The notes under the pieces were generated by a model that was not told the origin of the DNA, searched no databases, and was given only the letters and a program-made list of their open reading frames with translations. Positions 37,177 through 50,587 of a stretch of DNA of 64,000 nucleotides are shown here, in pieces. The stretch spans positions 102,312,801 to 102,376,800 of the forward strand of contig OY856413.1 in assembly GCA_963693085.1 (NCBI GenBank), read 5' to 3'. A program made the position numbers and the translations under genes. Within the stretch, counting starts at the first letter, position 1, and each line of letters opens with the position of its first letter. The DNA is from Alisma plantago-aquatica. Taxonomy: Eukaryota > Streptophyta > Magnoliopsida > Alismatales > Alismataceae.

Positions 37177-38689
37177 GATTTATTGCTTTATTCAATATCA
37201 CAAATCTTTCTTTTATTTGGTCTAGACTTTGTACATATCTGTCAGTTTAAATTTGAACATCTCTAAGTAAATTTGAACTTCCCTTAAATAGGTAGTCCAA
37301 TTTGAAGTGCCAACTCTATTATTGCATTTTCAATTGATTTAAGATTACCAAGAGTAGTGTTCAATTCAAAACTTGTATAATTTCTTTTAAAATCCTTGTA
37401 TCGGATGAAACACTTTCACTATTTCTTTCGACTGATACCTTGTTCCCTAGCCGTCACGACTGTGATATGTTAGCATCTCTAAGTATGGACACATTTTATC
37501 TAGTACACCTTTATCGATGTCACAACCAAACTTGTATTGACTGGTGTAGGTGTCTCTACCATAACATAGTGTTAATAGTATAGGTCACAATACCATCTGG
37601 AAGTAGCGGTTGATACGTTGTTCCCTTAAACATGATATAAAAGGAGAGGATCCCAGAACAGTAACCCCCCTTTCTTCACTCTTTCCCTTGCAACAACACT
37701 CGAACAAACCCTAACAAAGAGGCACCGACGGATTGGTGAGCGAGAAAAGATGATGTAGAAGGACGGATAATGGCGAGTAATGGTGATAGCAACTCACCAC
37801 ATCATCAATCACCCAAGAGCACCACCGCCTGCTCTTTCGTGTTCCCCTTTTTCTTTCACTCCCTCTAAGATCTGAAGGATCTACTTTCTTTCTTCTTCTT
37901 TTTCTGCAATCTGTGTCGCCTTTTCCCACCCTTTTTTTTCTTTTTCCCACATCTGATTCGTGATTCTTCCATTCCATCGATAGTTCTATCCCCATTATTT
38001 GTTCAAACTCAATGCAAACCTCCCCTCTCATTTGCATGTTTCGACCTTTCACCTTCTTGAGCACTAGCATTTGTCTCAGTCATGACTCTTGTTTCATTCG
38101 CAACTCTTATTTCGATCTCGACACTAGTTTTGGTCCATACACCCTTGCTTCTGTCTTGACCACAAAGAGAATCCATCCTGATTCGTACTCTCATTGTCTT
38201 TTGTTTGTTTCAGCTGCATATCTCCCATATTTGACCCTCTAACCCCTGATCATAGGATCTAACACCTCCATGATCATTACTCTTAAAAATTTTGACCCCC
38301 GAGTATGCCATTCTGTGCAACATGTGTTCGACTTCTCAAACGTGACACTAGTCTCTTTCGCAACACTCGTCCTGATTGTGATACAACCATGGTTTTATTC
38401 AAGTGGATGACTGTGTATCGACTACTACTCAGACACTATCTCGACCATGACATGCAGAACCAGTAGCGGTCACTATGATCTGTAATGGATCTATGCCTCA
38501 ATCGATACACCATAGCATCAGTGAAAAACACTGACCTTACACCTGACTTATTGTTATTATCATATACACTACTTGACAATCTCCTATTGCTTAAATTTTC
38601 GATTGTCAAATTCTACTTTTGATTCCTTGAACAGGAAGGCAACATCTCTTCAAGGGGAACAACAAACACTGGAAGCAAAAGAGAGAACT
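37177..38689 (+). other. pol-env spacer, non-coding
   Basis: No convincing coding sequence. Words such as CGACTG, GTCACGACTGTGA, TTCGCAAC and CTCGACAC recur at 37420-37620 and 38060-38480, in the style of the inverted-repeat words of the other spacers. A CT-rich run lies at 37840-37960. Confidence 0.5.
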
Positions 38690-41506
38690 TTAGGATAACC
38701 AAAACATGACAAATCAAAAGAGAACTCGATTGTTGTTACTAAATGAGAAGTGTGAGGTCATATTAGGACATGTGTCATAGGAGGACACAAAAGGATCAGA
38801 AGGCATAGAAGGAACAAAGACATCAGAATGCGTGCCATCGAAAGAGGAACACAAAGCAAAGAATAAACGAAAGATGACAGATACAGATGTCTAGAAAACA
38901 AAGAAGAGAAAGTTGGTATAAAAGGTTGACTTAAGGGCTCTAAGACAAAAATTAGACTCTAATATAGCCCAGAAGGATGCACAAGAAACACCAATAGGGC
39001 AACTAATGACATTTATACCCAGAGACAAAATACACCAATCAAACTTCAACATGATGTTGAGGACCAAAAGCTTCAAGTCAATAAGAGACATCGACGTTGA
39101 AGACTTCAAAAGGTTGGGACTCTATGATAGGGTGATGGATTTTGTGGGTAGAGAAAATCTATGCACCTTGTGTCTTGTTAATATTGTTTCTCTGACTGAC
39201 CTGACAGCTGAGTTTATGTCATCACTTGAGAAAGTACAAGTGAGTGGTGAAGGACACAAGGCGATAGGAGAGGAGTTTGAACTGCAAGTAAGAATGGGAT
39301 GCAAACATTACCATATCACTGAAGACATCTTGAATACAATCTTCACTAAAAGTGAAGAAGAAGCTCAAGCTTTCTCAAAAGTGCCCAGTGAAAAGGAAAC
39401 GGTTGGCTACAATAGCCACAAGATGCGGGAGAAGGTCATAGGAGAACCTGAACATAGCCCAAAGAAGTCCAAGGCAACCCTCATCACTTCATGATTCATC
39501 AGGGTAATTCAAAAGATAACATCAAACACAGTCTTCATGCAATCTGAAATAGGGGGGATGACAAAGGGAGATCTATTTATCATCTGGTCAATGTTGAATA
39601 AGAGACTAATGAATATTGGAAGGCTGCTCACAGATAGATTGTTAGCGGTAGTGAGACCAAAAGCAAAGAAAAATAAAGATTTTTGTATGGGGGGAAATAG
39701 CTCTAATTGCATCTTATTTCTTGAAAGGTGAACAAATGCTCAAATATAAGCCTACTAAGTGACATATGAAGATCGATATCAAGACCTTGGTGAACACTAC
39801 ATACTAACCCAAATAAGTAACAAGTATTCTACAAGCAAAGCTATTCCAAACTACTACTTCCTCTCCCAGAAATGGTGTATTACAACGCCAACAAACTGTG
39901 ACCAAGTATTGATGAAGTGGATAAAATGCTCTTGAGAACTATCAAGAGGCGTGTAGATCCAAAATAACCTCCTACTATCCACGATGTAGTATCAACCAGA
40001 CAAGAAACAATAACAAAATCTAGAGAATAGAAAGAAACCAGCAATTCAGCAATGCAAAGTTGAGGCAACAAGCATTCTGTCAAGCAAAGTAGAAGCTAAA
40101 AAACAGCCATCCCTGGATGATGAACCAAGTCACAATGATGAAGGGTTCAATAATGCTCCACCCTCCCCTCTTGTCATAAGCAAAAAACTTGAAGCACCAA
40201 ACATTGAGGTTGCTGACAGGCCAAGTGCCCCATATTGTCAAACAAGAACATACTCCAGAGGCTGAGAAGGGACCAAACCATAGTCTTGAGAACTCAAAGC
40301 AATCAACCACAGTACCTCCAAGTAACACAATACCAAGGATACCATGTCAACCTACAGCATTGAGCACTGAACAATCCATGAATATAGAGTGTGAAGGCAG
40401 GTAGGAAATTCCATGTAGTCAGCAGAAATAGACCAACATCCCTCTTCTCGATAAGAACAGCCAACTGTGTCATCATCTCAGCCAATGACTACAACAAGGA
40501 AACCCATAGACAAATAATAGAAACATATCCCAACGTTCAGGGAAGAATTGGGACGTCGAGTAAATGCTATCTTCCAACATGTACACAACTCTTCTTCACA
40601 AGCACATTTCTTTTCTCATAACATGCAAGAACTGGCAACATAGGTATCCACGATAGACGAGAGGACCATCGACCTCCCAGAATTTTTAAGGAATCGGCTC
40701 TTCCACCAATATGAGGTGATGCAAGCCATCAAGACAATGTTAGAAGAGATTACGGACATCAAGGAAGAAACAGAAATAATATGCACCGATAAAGAGTTGA
40801 TGCGTAAGGGATATGATGAAGCAATGAAAGAATTGTAAGAGAAGCACAAACAAATGGAGGAATGGTGAGCCAAGAAAGAATCTAGATGCAAAACTAGCCC
40901 CTCACTATCTCGAGCATCTTCTAGTCCCTCAAATCATGAGGAAAAATGAGGTACAAAGCTACAAGATCACCACCATCACACAAAGAAGAAAGTGTAAATG
41001 GACCCAAAGATCAGTCAAAAGAGGTTGCAAAGCAAAAGGAGCAACCATGTTTTGAGAAGTCAGATACCAACAATGGCACGAACAATGTCATATAGGAGTT
41101 TGACTTCAACTCTCATCCCATAAAGGATGAAGAGAACCTAATAGAGCAACCAGGAGGGACTACCACTAGTAAGGAGGAAGAAAGTGCTAAAATATCATCA
41201 TCATGTGACATGGAAACAATCAACAAACTCCTAGATGAAATCAACATCAACATGGACATTGTTGATATTTACCTCCAGGAGCCTATCCACAACGAATACA
41301 ATGGTGATGCGTATGAGTGTAGGAATGTTGTCATGCTAGCAGCACTCAATGAAGTTGTGCTTGAGACATTGTCTACCACAAACGAACATGTAGAAGAGGT
41401 TGTCATCATAGGCATAGGGGAGGACAGAGTCAAAGTCAAACCAAAGAATACTACCGAAGATCCTGCTCCCACTAGTATGATAAGACTTGTAGTCCCAAAT
41501 GGATGA
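38690..41506 (+). pseudogene. env-like ORF of Athila type (element 3?)
   Basis: The longest open part is 39006-39494 (162 codons), with FKSIRDIDVEDFKRLGL and LTAEFMSSLEKVQ. The following block at 39500-39731 (FIRVIQKITSNTVFMQS, then KGDLFIIWSMLNKRLMNIG and CMGGNSSNCILFLE) resembles the conserved part of Athila env-like proteins. A Lys/Glu-rich tail continues in broken frames to about 41506, including coiled-coil-like stretches near 40660-40870. There are several stops and frame changes. No known function; I see no clear membrane segment. Confidence 0.6.
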
Positions 41507-41689
41507 CAGAATGTAACCCTAGTCTTTCCTTGGAGGTGAAATACTAAACTAAGTGAGGGGTATGGAGGACTCCCAAGGTCAAGAATTTTATTACATAAAA
41601 GATGTAAGTTGAGAAGGTGACAAAGCAATGAGGTTTGGCAACCAAATTATTTGAAGTATGAATAATACTTCTCTGACTTAGAAAGTGTT
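41507..41689. other. unassigned junction
   Basis: Short transition between the env-like remnant and the 3' end of a long-LTR element. No LTR of element 3 was recognised here. Confidence 0.35.
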
Positions 41690-41923
41690 ACTGACACGGG
41701 ATTGACACTACAGTCATTAATAAAAAGGACATTTGAGTATGTGTCTTGTATGACAGATTCTATGATGAACCTAAATGGAAGGACGTTGTGCTGACCAAAG
41801 TTCTATGACATCTCTATGACATCCAGATGTTATATGGAGGCTTTATGATATGATGCATGTATAATAATTGTCTCCCTTCATCTGAGATTTTGGGGACGAA
41901 ATCCTTGTTAGCGGTTTATAAAC
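41690..41923 (+). other. 3' end of internal region, family B1
   Basis: Homologous, in reverse orientation, to 28603-28840 of family A: both share the block around 'gtgctgaccaaagttctatg' and the purine-rich 'gggacgaaatccttgttag' just before the LTR. It shows that LTR B1 is a 3' LTR of an element whose body is lost. Confidence 0.75.
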
Positions 41924-42836
41924 TGTAACATTCCTGACCTGGGCTTAGGGATAACCCTATTTTTTTGGATTAAATAATTTTCTTAGAACTTTAACATAAT
42001 TCTCTAAAGTGTTTTGTTATCAAGTGACAAACGTATATATCAAGTTTGGTCCTGTTTGAATAACGTTTGAGCAATGTTATCATGTTTTGGATCAAAATGC
42101 AATTTACCCAAGATGAGGGGTTATATTGCAATATGTCACATGTTAAACATATCTCATATGTTTTAGCATCATAAGAGAGAGAATGATGCTAGGTGGTGGC
42201 TTATGGAAAGCCTAAATTCCAAGTTTGAACTTGTTTGAATAATGTTAGTGCCTTGTGTACCAATTTTGGTACAAGTTGTAATTTACTCAAAATGTAGGGT
42301 TGATATGAAAAGTACCACATCTAGAGTGTCCCTACTTCCTCCTAGTATCATCTAGAGGAGAGATAAATAAGGATACACCATGTTTGAATCATATTTGTTT
42401 GATGGTACTCTTGGTGATGAAAAGACTAAGAAAGGGTTGAATGTAAAACCCTAATTTGAGTTTGTATTGGGTTGTAGAGTTCATATAAGAGTGCCTATAG
42501 GCCAAGGAGCCATAGAGGGAGTCTCATATAGGTTTGTGAACTTTTTTCCTTGTACATGATTGGATAAGCACCTCAAGGAGGTGAAGTGTATCAGTTTACA
42601 ACTTCCTTGGAAAAGTTGTATCAAGTTGAGAATAAAGTGGTGATTGAGTTGAGATATCTTATCCAACAAGATAAGTGATGGCCAAAATTTCATATCTAGA
42701 TTATCCTAAAGTTTTTTTCATGTCAATATAAATATGAGTGCATTCATGTACACGTGTCAACCATGCATGGACATGTGGCACCTAGTAGATTAAAAAGATG
42801 ACACCTCAAATACACACTTTTTCATGAACCCCAACT

Positions 42837-42843
42837 ACATATA
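42837..42843 (+). promoter_or_regulatory. TATA-like box of LTR B1
   Basis: CATATAC, a weak form of the TATATATA at 59891 in B2, about 914 bases from the LTR start. Confidence 0.3.
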
Positions 42844-42924
42844 CCACTCCTTTCACCTATTAGTGACATTTTTCGATATTTATCACCCTCTTGCTCTTAG
42901 GTATCATGCATAGTGTCTTGGTAT

Positions 42925-44060
42925 CATTCATAGGAAGAGGGGTATCATTCTTAGAGCCTTGTATCGGCCATAGCAAAGTGATATCGGCCAAGTGAAGGGA
43001 TATCGGCCACAAGTGAGGGATATCGGCCACATGTGGTGAGGTATCGTGCATAGTGTTGAGGAGCTCAAGTCTTGGACCTTTGATAAGCTCATATTCAACC
43101 TTGGGAATGTAAATATTTGGATCTTGTAGCTTTGAAGTTGTTCTTGAGGTGCATTATATAGCTTGAACTCAATTATGTTATTATTTACCATCAATCTTGC
43201 CATAGTTGATGATTTACTTTCAATTCGAATTTTCTTGCATAATTGATGAATCCACGAGTTATATTAGTGACCTAGGACTGTTTTCCATGAACTATAACAG
43301 TAAGAACAAGAGTCTAGAGGTTGATGATGATGACATCATCATGGCCCAACCCGATATTGGGTTGAAGTGCCTCTAACCCGATATGGTGAAGTGGACACAC
43401 CACTATGATGATACAATGAGGATGCATATATCTTATACACGATATGATGATGAAGTATATACCTTGTGCACGATATGGAGTCAAGCATACACCATGTGCA
43501 TGATATGAGGTCAAGTATACACCTTATGCATGACATGGAGTTAAGTATATACCTCTAACCCGATATGACAAACCCTATATGATCAGTAAACTGATATGGT
43601 AATATGAACATGCCACTAGATCGATATACTAATGAGTTTATACCTCATGGATGTTATGAGTGACACATACACACATCTTTTGCATGATATGGGATCAATC
43701 ACACACCTTATACATGATATGGTGTTTAGTATACACCCTTACCCGATATGATGTTGAAACCCAACATGGTATTGTGAAATATGATATGCTTTGGAACCCC
43801 ACACCCCTATCAGTTGTACACTTGAGCTAGTTGAGACTAATCAGTTGTCTAGCCTATCACTCATCACATGATAAAGGGTAGGATGATACCATGAAGGTAT
43901 TTATGGGATATGAGCATAAGGGTCAAACTTGATATGCAAACCCTAAAGGTTGAGTAACCCGATATGGATGCACGATATGGAGATAAGGATATATCTCATG
44001 CACAATATGGTGATGAGATTACACCTCTATACCTGATATGGAAGCATACCTATACCTCTA
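42925..44060 (+). repeat. TATCGG then CCGATA word clusters in LTR B1
   Basis: 42950-43065 holds repeated GATATCGGCCA words, mostly spaced 17-21 bases. 43350-44060 holds about 15 copies of CCGATATGG and decayed forms (CATGATATGG, CACGATATGG). The second word is the complement of the first, so the two clusters face each other. The palindrome TGATGATGACATCATCA at 43325-43341 lies between them. Confidence 0.8.
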
Positions 44061-45084
44061 TACCCGATAAAGAGGAAGCACCTTAATCTAATACACTTGA
44101 TTGAGTGACACATGAAGTGTGTTATGTCAAATGATACATTAAGACATAAAGAGTTTAATGCATTTTGATAAATATAAGCCAATGTACCTTGAGAGAAGGA
44201 TTGAGCCAATATAATGGAGTATGATGTAATGAACATCCTAGTGAGGGTGAAAGAGGAACTTATACTTGTATAATAATCATGTAATGAGTATACATTGATA
44301 CTCCTTATATGTGTGGAGTATGTATTAGGGTTTTGATTCTTGATGAATGTACTAGAAACCCTAATGGGTTAATAGAGGGAAACCCTAACCCTAATAAATC
44401 AAGTTGATATGACTTTGAAACTCTAATCGGTAAGAAAGGGAAACCCTAACCCTAATGATGGGAAGGTTGTATTTCTCTTGTATTGCATAGTAATGATATG
44501 TATTTGATATTTTTGTTATCATGAAATACTAACCATGCTCGTATCATGATATAATAAGCATAGCTAGTTGTGAGTTATGATGTTTCATATAATACAAATT
44601 AAATGGGTCTTGTAAGCCATGTGAAATACTTGTATAACAAGTATAATGTTTATACAGGTCTTATGACCTAGAGATGGATGTTGCCTCGTGAGAGGTGACA
44701 AGATGTTTATAAAAGTTTCATGATCTAGAGATTGATGTAAGAGATGGTAATGTTCAAAATAAACTAGGGAAATGGGAACCCCGTAACATAATAATAATAA
44801 TAAATGGTTATAAAGATAATAATGAAATCTTGGTCATACATGCATTATGGTTATAGCCAAATAAGGTCTATAGTGTTTTGAATATGCTAAAATGAGATAT
44901 GAGGAATACTTGTATCATGTAAAGGATGTGAATGGGTATGATGGCTTGACCGAGGTATAATGCCAAGTAAAGGTGATGTGGTATTCAATGATGAGTTTAA
45001 GGGATTGATATCCCATAATGAAAGTGAAAGGGAAACATAAAGGTATCCCAACTACTTTGGAATCCTTAGCAGTATGGCCATGAT

Positions 45085-45490
45085 CTCACAGGATTGGTAC
45101 AATCCAATACCTGGTTGTAATCTCATAGGATTGGTACAATCCAATACATGGTTGTAATCTCACAGGATTGGTACAATCCAATACTTGGTTGTAATCTCAC
45201 AGGATTGGTACAATCCAATACCTAGCTATAATCTCACAGGATTGGTATAATCCAATACCTGGCTGTAATCTCACAAGATTGGTACAATCCAATACCTGGT
45301 TGTAATCTCACAAGATTGGTACAATCCAATACATGGATGTAATCTCACAGGATTGGTACAATCCAACACCTGGCAATAATCTCACAGGATTGGTATAATC
45401 TGATACCTGGGTTGTAATCTCACATGATTGGTACAATCCAATACCTGGATAAAACATACTCACAAGATTGGTATAATCCAATACCTGGCT
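45085..45490 (+). repeat. 37-base tandem array in LTR B1
   Basis: About 11 units with the core GGATTGGTACAATCC (6-base arms GGATTG/CAATCC). GGATTG begins at 45091, 45128, 45165, 45202 and 45239, exactly every 37 bases, then slightly diverged to the end. Confidence 0.92.
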
Positions 45491-46305
45491 AGCAGATTGG
45501 CTGGGGCCAACAACTAGAAATGAGAATGATTCATGTATATCATACCATGATAATATTATCACAAGATAAGTTTGAGATGTTGGTATAATATGAGAGGTAA
45601 ATGATACACATGTCCTTCATATTCCTTATAAAGTGCATAGATGATTTACAGCTCTATCATAGATAGTTGCAATGCTTTAAAAGATGAGAATTTTATAATG
45701 TGCTTATCAACAGTTATTAATCTTGCTTATTAATATAAAAGAACCTCTGCTCAGTTTTATATTGTCTACCTGTGATAATAACATTGTTGGCGAAGAGTTA
45801 TATCTCTCGTTGGGACAATTATCTCACCCCGTGGGATCCAAAAATTTTAGGTGGATGTACACGAGGAGGTAGAGACCTTTCTATAGAGGAAGGACAACAA
45901 TAGTAGGGACAATAGTAACAACTCAAGTTGAGTGTACTGTCTGTCGTGTCTTATAGATAGAAATCCTATGTGTCATCTCTATACTCTCAGGTCCATGGAT
46001 TTAGTACGTGATGGTTTTATGAATGATCTGAGATTTTGGCTTGATTGCCTCAAGGGTTTTATGTTGCTTATGTATTGGTTTTGGCAAAGCAACTGTTATA
46101 TGTTATCCTCGAGATGAGATGGTACAAAGTATGTACAATGTGAATCATGATGTATATACATTTTGGTTCTTTAAGAGTTTTCCTAGAAATGGATCTCTTT
46201 GCAAAATGGTTTTAATTTTTAGTGATTTTGTTAATCTGCTGCTTATGATTAGTCCGCAATTATTACTGGTGGTGATTTGGCTTGATTTGATATCGGGTCA
46301 TCCCA

Positions 46306-49193
46306 CTTATTGTCCAACATTTAACCCATTAGGGTTTTATCATCATCAGTGGGCTTTCAGCCCTAGATATAATCTCATTATGCAACATGTACCCTTATTA
46401 GGGTTTCTCAAATGTAAAGAGTGCATATTATATTCAATTTTAGCATATTTCTTATTATTTCATTGTATATCACAGTTCTTAACAAATATTAGCAGAGGCA
46501 TTAGAACTAGCAACAGTAAAAACATATAGATATCATGTATCATTCATTATGCTTGGAATAGATTTATCATACAACATATGATTGTTCCATCCAGTCTAAA
46601 TATATGCAAATAAATTTCATGCATATACATGCATAACAGACTTAGTTCTCTTCTCTTTTATTTCACATTCTTCAGATGGGGTCACTAATCAACACATGTT
46701 GACTATCATTTGAGGTTTGTACTATTAGTCCATTCTCATAGTATAATTCATAATTCAAGAACACATTCTTGTAAATCGATTCAAATACTTGACTTTCATC
46801 TTTTAGTTGAATTCAAATACAGTTATGTGCATCTCTTAATTCCCCATTTGAGATTGTCATTCTCTAGCATCATCAAACTCATAATTTTAGGGTAAGAATT
46901 ACATTCTTAGAATCATATACTAAATCCTATCTCTTTTCTTCATTTTATATTCAATAGTCTCAACTTCTTTCATTTCATGTTCATTACATTATATGGACCC
47001 ATCTTTCTTGATTCACTTTACATACAATGCTTCTCTTCTACTTAACATTTATCAAAGTATAGTTCTTAGTATATTTCATTTAATTTCGGTTAAGCCACAT
47101 GTAATTAAAATAAAAGATAAAATACTTCATCATACAATCTTCATTAGTTTCATCTTTATCTTGCAAACACCATTAAGTACATCTTGTTCATATTGTCTCT
47201 TATATTTAGATAAGTGTACCATGTCATTGACTACTAATTCCATTTCTATAATTAACAGTGATCATTCTTTATTATACTAATCACTTTAACTTAAAAGAAT
47301 GGTTTAGGTTACATCTTCTTACATCATAATCTCTGATCATCCTTCCCAAATCATTGTTGTGTATCTTGTATAAAAGGACCCACATTCATATGAGGGATAC
47401 TCATTATTCCATAAATTGTACTAAATAAGATGCATTATGCTTAGATCATATTAGTAAGATTCATCATCTTTAATTGATGTATTAATACTTACATTCAGCA
47501 TTACATCACATATTTCATTCATCAATCATAAGTATACATTGATTCATTGACTCATTTGATTCACTTCCACAACACAAACCCTATTCAGGAAAGTGGTCAC
47601 ATCATTTTGATCTTTATATGTATATCATATTCAATTCCATTAACATTCAGTAATACACTTGTATAATACATTCTAATACAATTCAAATATGATTATATAC
47701 ATGTCAATTCAATTCCAAGCATATCGGCCATTGGGATGATTTTTAAGCATGTCAGTATAATTCACTTGAAATAGCATATTCATCTATTTAGGATTCTTCA
47801 TGGATCCTCAATCAATATATTAGGAACTAATCAATTTCCAATCAAAGAGAAATAATCAAAATTAGTAGAATTTTATCCCCTAATATAATTCCCAAATCAA
47901 TATCCAACACATATACAAGCAAGGTTTCCGATTACTTTATCTAGATGGAATTAGGCTTTTAACATGAATACAGAGCTTAGGATGGAGAAAACACTCACCT
48001 CAGGTGCCAAGCACCTTAAATTTGTAGGTCAGATGCTGAATTTTTGGAAACCCAATCAAACTCTAGCAAATGATTCCAACTCTTTCTCCTCTCAACTCAA
48101 AAACCCTAGAAATGGGGATTAGAAGAGAAAGAGTGAGAAAATGGGGAGATTTGATGTGATTTCGAATCAAATCAAAGGAGGGACAGAATTTTGACATTTG
48201 AGAGAAGATTCACCACGAAATGCTATGCAAGGAAGCTAAACTTACTTGATTTTATCATATCTTGGATAGAGAAATCCTAGATCAACATCTCCACCACTTT
48301 CTCTTCTCAAAACTCTAGCTCTTCTCTATCTCTAGAATTTTTTTCTGAATAGGAATGACAAGTTATGGGATCTCCTAGTGTGTTAGGTTAGTCATGTAGA
48401 TCAATTGAGGTGCTTAGAACAATTACAAACCAGCCCTTTATTTTGCTCAGACTGGTTGGTCGGCAGAGTTATAAACTCGACGGACACCACACTTTTTAGA
48501 ACTCAAAAGTTGTCTAAAAATTATGAAACTTTAACCAAATGTCTAAAACTAAGTTTATAAGAAACATTAAATAAATTAGATCATTTTGAGTTATCAGTAA
48601 ATAACTAAAAATCAAATACTACATTACTATATTACAATCTGCAGCATGGTGGGTCGAGTTTGTCCTTCAGAGAACTCAACAGACACCCCTCTCTATAGAG
48701 AAAAAAACATCATCCAAAAATTATGCAAATTTAATATAATCTCTATAATTGAGTTTCCCAACGATAGTTCAAATTTGATATCAATTGGATATACCAATAA
48801 AAAGATAAAATTCAATTACCACATTGCTATATCAATCTAAAAATATGGTCGGTTGAGTTTGAAACTCGATCGACAAACATGTCAGAACATTCTTCAAAAA
48901 TTTTGATATTTTTTAAAAGTTCTCACATTTGATATATCAAAATCATATCAAAATTTGAATTGAATCAGAGTTACACATAAAAAAAATCATTCAGTGAGAC
49001 ACTATACTTATCAAATGATGTATTCATATGTCATCAAAACCCTAATTTGGGACGATTAGGGTTTCCAAATCTTAACCCTAATTATGTTAATAAAATTATG
49101 ATTAAATCTTCTCATTATATTTAAAACATAAAAACTTAACTACCATCATTAATCAAGATTTAAACAATGATCAACTTAGTTAAACATACAATC
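46306..49193. other. unassigned AT-rich sequence, LTR-like
   Basis: No protein similarity, RNA gene or primer site was found. Style suggests a decayed LTR on the minus strand: CTCACCTCAGGTGCCAAGCA at 47994, AGGGTTT/AACCCTA strings near 46325, 48105 and 49040-49080, and paired words such as GGTCGGCAGAGTT and GGTCGGTTGAGTTTGAAACT near 48460 and 48850. It begins right after LTR B1 and ends at LTR C. Confidence 0.4.
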
Positions 49194-50080
49194 TGTAACA
49201 TCCCTGACCTGGGTTATGCCTTAACCGTGGGAGTTTTCCTTAAGTAAGTTAAGTAGATCCTTAATTTAATCTTTTTAAAAGTAATTAAGGCACATGAGGA
49301 ACTTATGTTTCAATTTTGGTCCTGTTTGAATAATGTTGAAGCAATGTTTGCTTAATTAGGACTAAAGTGCAAATTACCCAAGTTGAGGGGATAACTTGCA
49401 AATGTTACATGATTAAATGTTCCTCATGTGTTGAATCATCATGAGAATGAAGATTATGCATAGGTATGGCTTGAGAAAGCCTGAGTACCAAGAAAGAGTT
49501 GATTAAGCTATGTCTGTGCATTAAAACCCAGTTTCGGTGTAATGTATAATTTACCCAAAACCTAGGGTTCAATATGCAAATTACCACCTTAAAATAGTCC
49601 CTAATGTTTCTTGGAATCATGTAAAGCAAATAAAATGAGAGGGGCATCTCATTTGTATCACTTTGAAGGAGAGAGAATCTTGATATTAAAATAATCAAGA
49701 TTTAAGCATAATTGAAACCCTAATTCAATTCAATGCAAAAATAAATAAAATAATTGAAGGGCTTTCAACCAAAAGCGAGATGGCTGAATTTTCTCAAGTG
49801 TGAACACCCTTTTTCCTTTTCTAGGCCACGAAATATCTCAAAGCAAGTGGATAACTCACTCACATTAAGAAAAGAAAAAGACATATCCACTAACTTTAGG
49901 ATATTATTATTATAAGGGTTAAGGTGCTTAATTTGCTTTTCTTTAAATCATGGATAATTGACAGGAATAGAGGAAAATAGAATAGACTCGTCCCTAAGGA
50001 AGAGAAGGGGGAAAGTGGCAAGGAAATTGAGGAGATAATTCATACTTTCTCTCTCTTAAATGAATTTTCAATAAAATTCA

Positions 50081-50087
50081 TATATAT
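50081..50087 (+). promoter_or_regulatory. TATA-like box of LTR C
   Basis: TATATAT, 887 bases from the LTR start, at the position of the family A boxes. Confidence 0.45.
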
Positions 50088-50587
50088 GCTCCTTTATCCT
50101 TGAGGTGAAGGGGTAATTTCGAATCCACTTCTTATCTTTGCTTGCAAAATGACCAAGGGAGCTTTAGAGGATCATTAGGACGACCCCCAACCTATTGGTA
50201 AGCTTCTTGACCTCCTTTCACCTCAATTCCATGGTGGAAATCGAAAATCAATGCATGAATTCTTCTTATCTTGATCCCATCTTCAATTCTAACCATTCCT
50301 TTTCATTCAAAGCTTGAGGATGAGCCTTGGGATAGTGAAAGGAGTTGCATCCACCATTGTTGATGTGAATTTGAAGCTTTTAAGCTCAATTGGAGGTGGG
50401 TTTTATAACTTGAACCCTTACTAATGTTATTGCATTAAATTCCTTATCAATTGTTGATCATTTGTTCTTCTTGAAATTCACTTGATCAAATCAATAGAAC
50501 CACCATGAAAATTACATAAAATTATGAAGGATCGTAGCATGATGATGATGACATCATCATAAGCACACACCTCCACAAATATATATT

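Larger units (their letters stand above)
41924..46305 (+). repeat. LTR B1, 3' LTR of a Del/Tekay-like family
   Basis: Starts TGTAACATTCCTGACCTGG and ends near GGGTCATCCCA, 4382 bases. It aligns with LTR B2 (58980-63320) along its length, including the start, the TATCGG and CCGATATGG clusters, and the last 350 bases. Many CG words have become TG or CA. A 37-base tandem array at 45085-45490 is present here but not in B2. No ORF of interest. Confidence 0.85.

Noticed and set aside
37711..38070. Arg/Lys-rich 119-codon minus-strand open frame
   Set aside because: Complement of a CT-rich spacer between pol and the env-like region; no similarity recognised.
45308..45562. Minus-strand open frame with repeated GLYQSCEIT peptide
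   Set aside because: Arises from the 37-base GGATTGGTACAATCC array.
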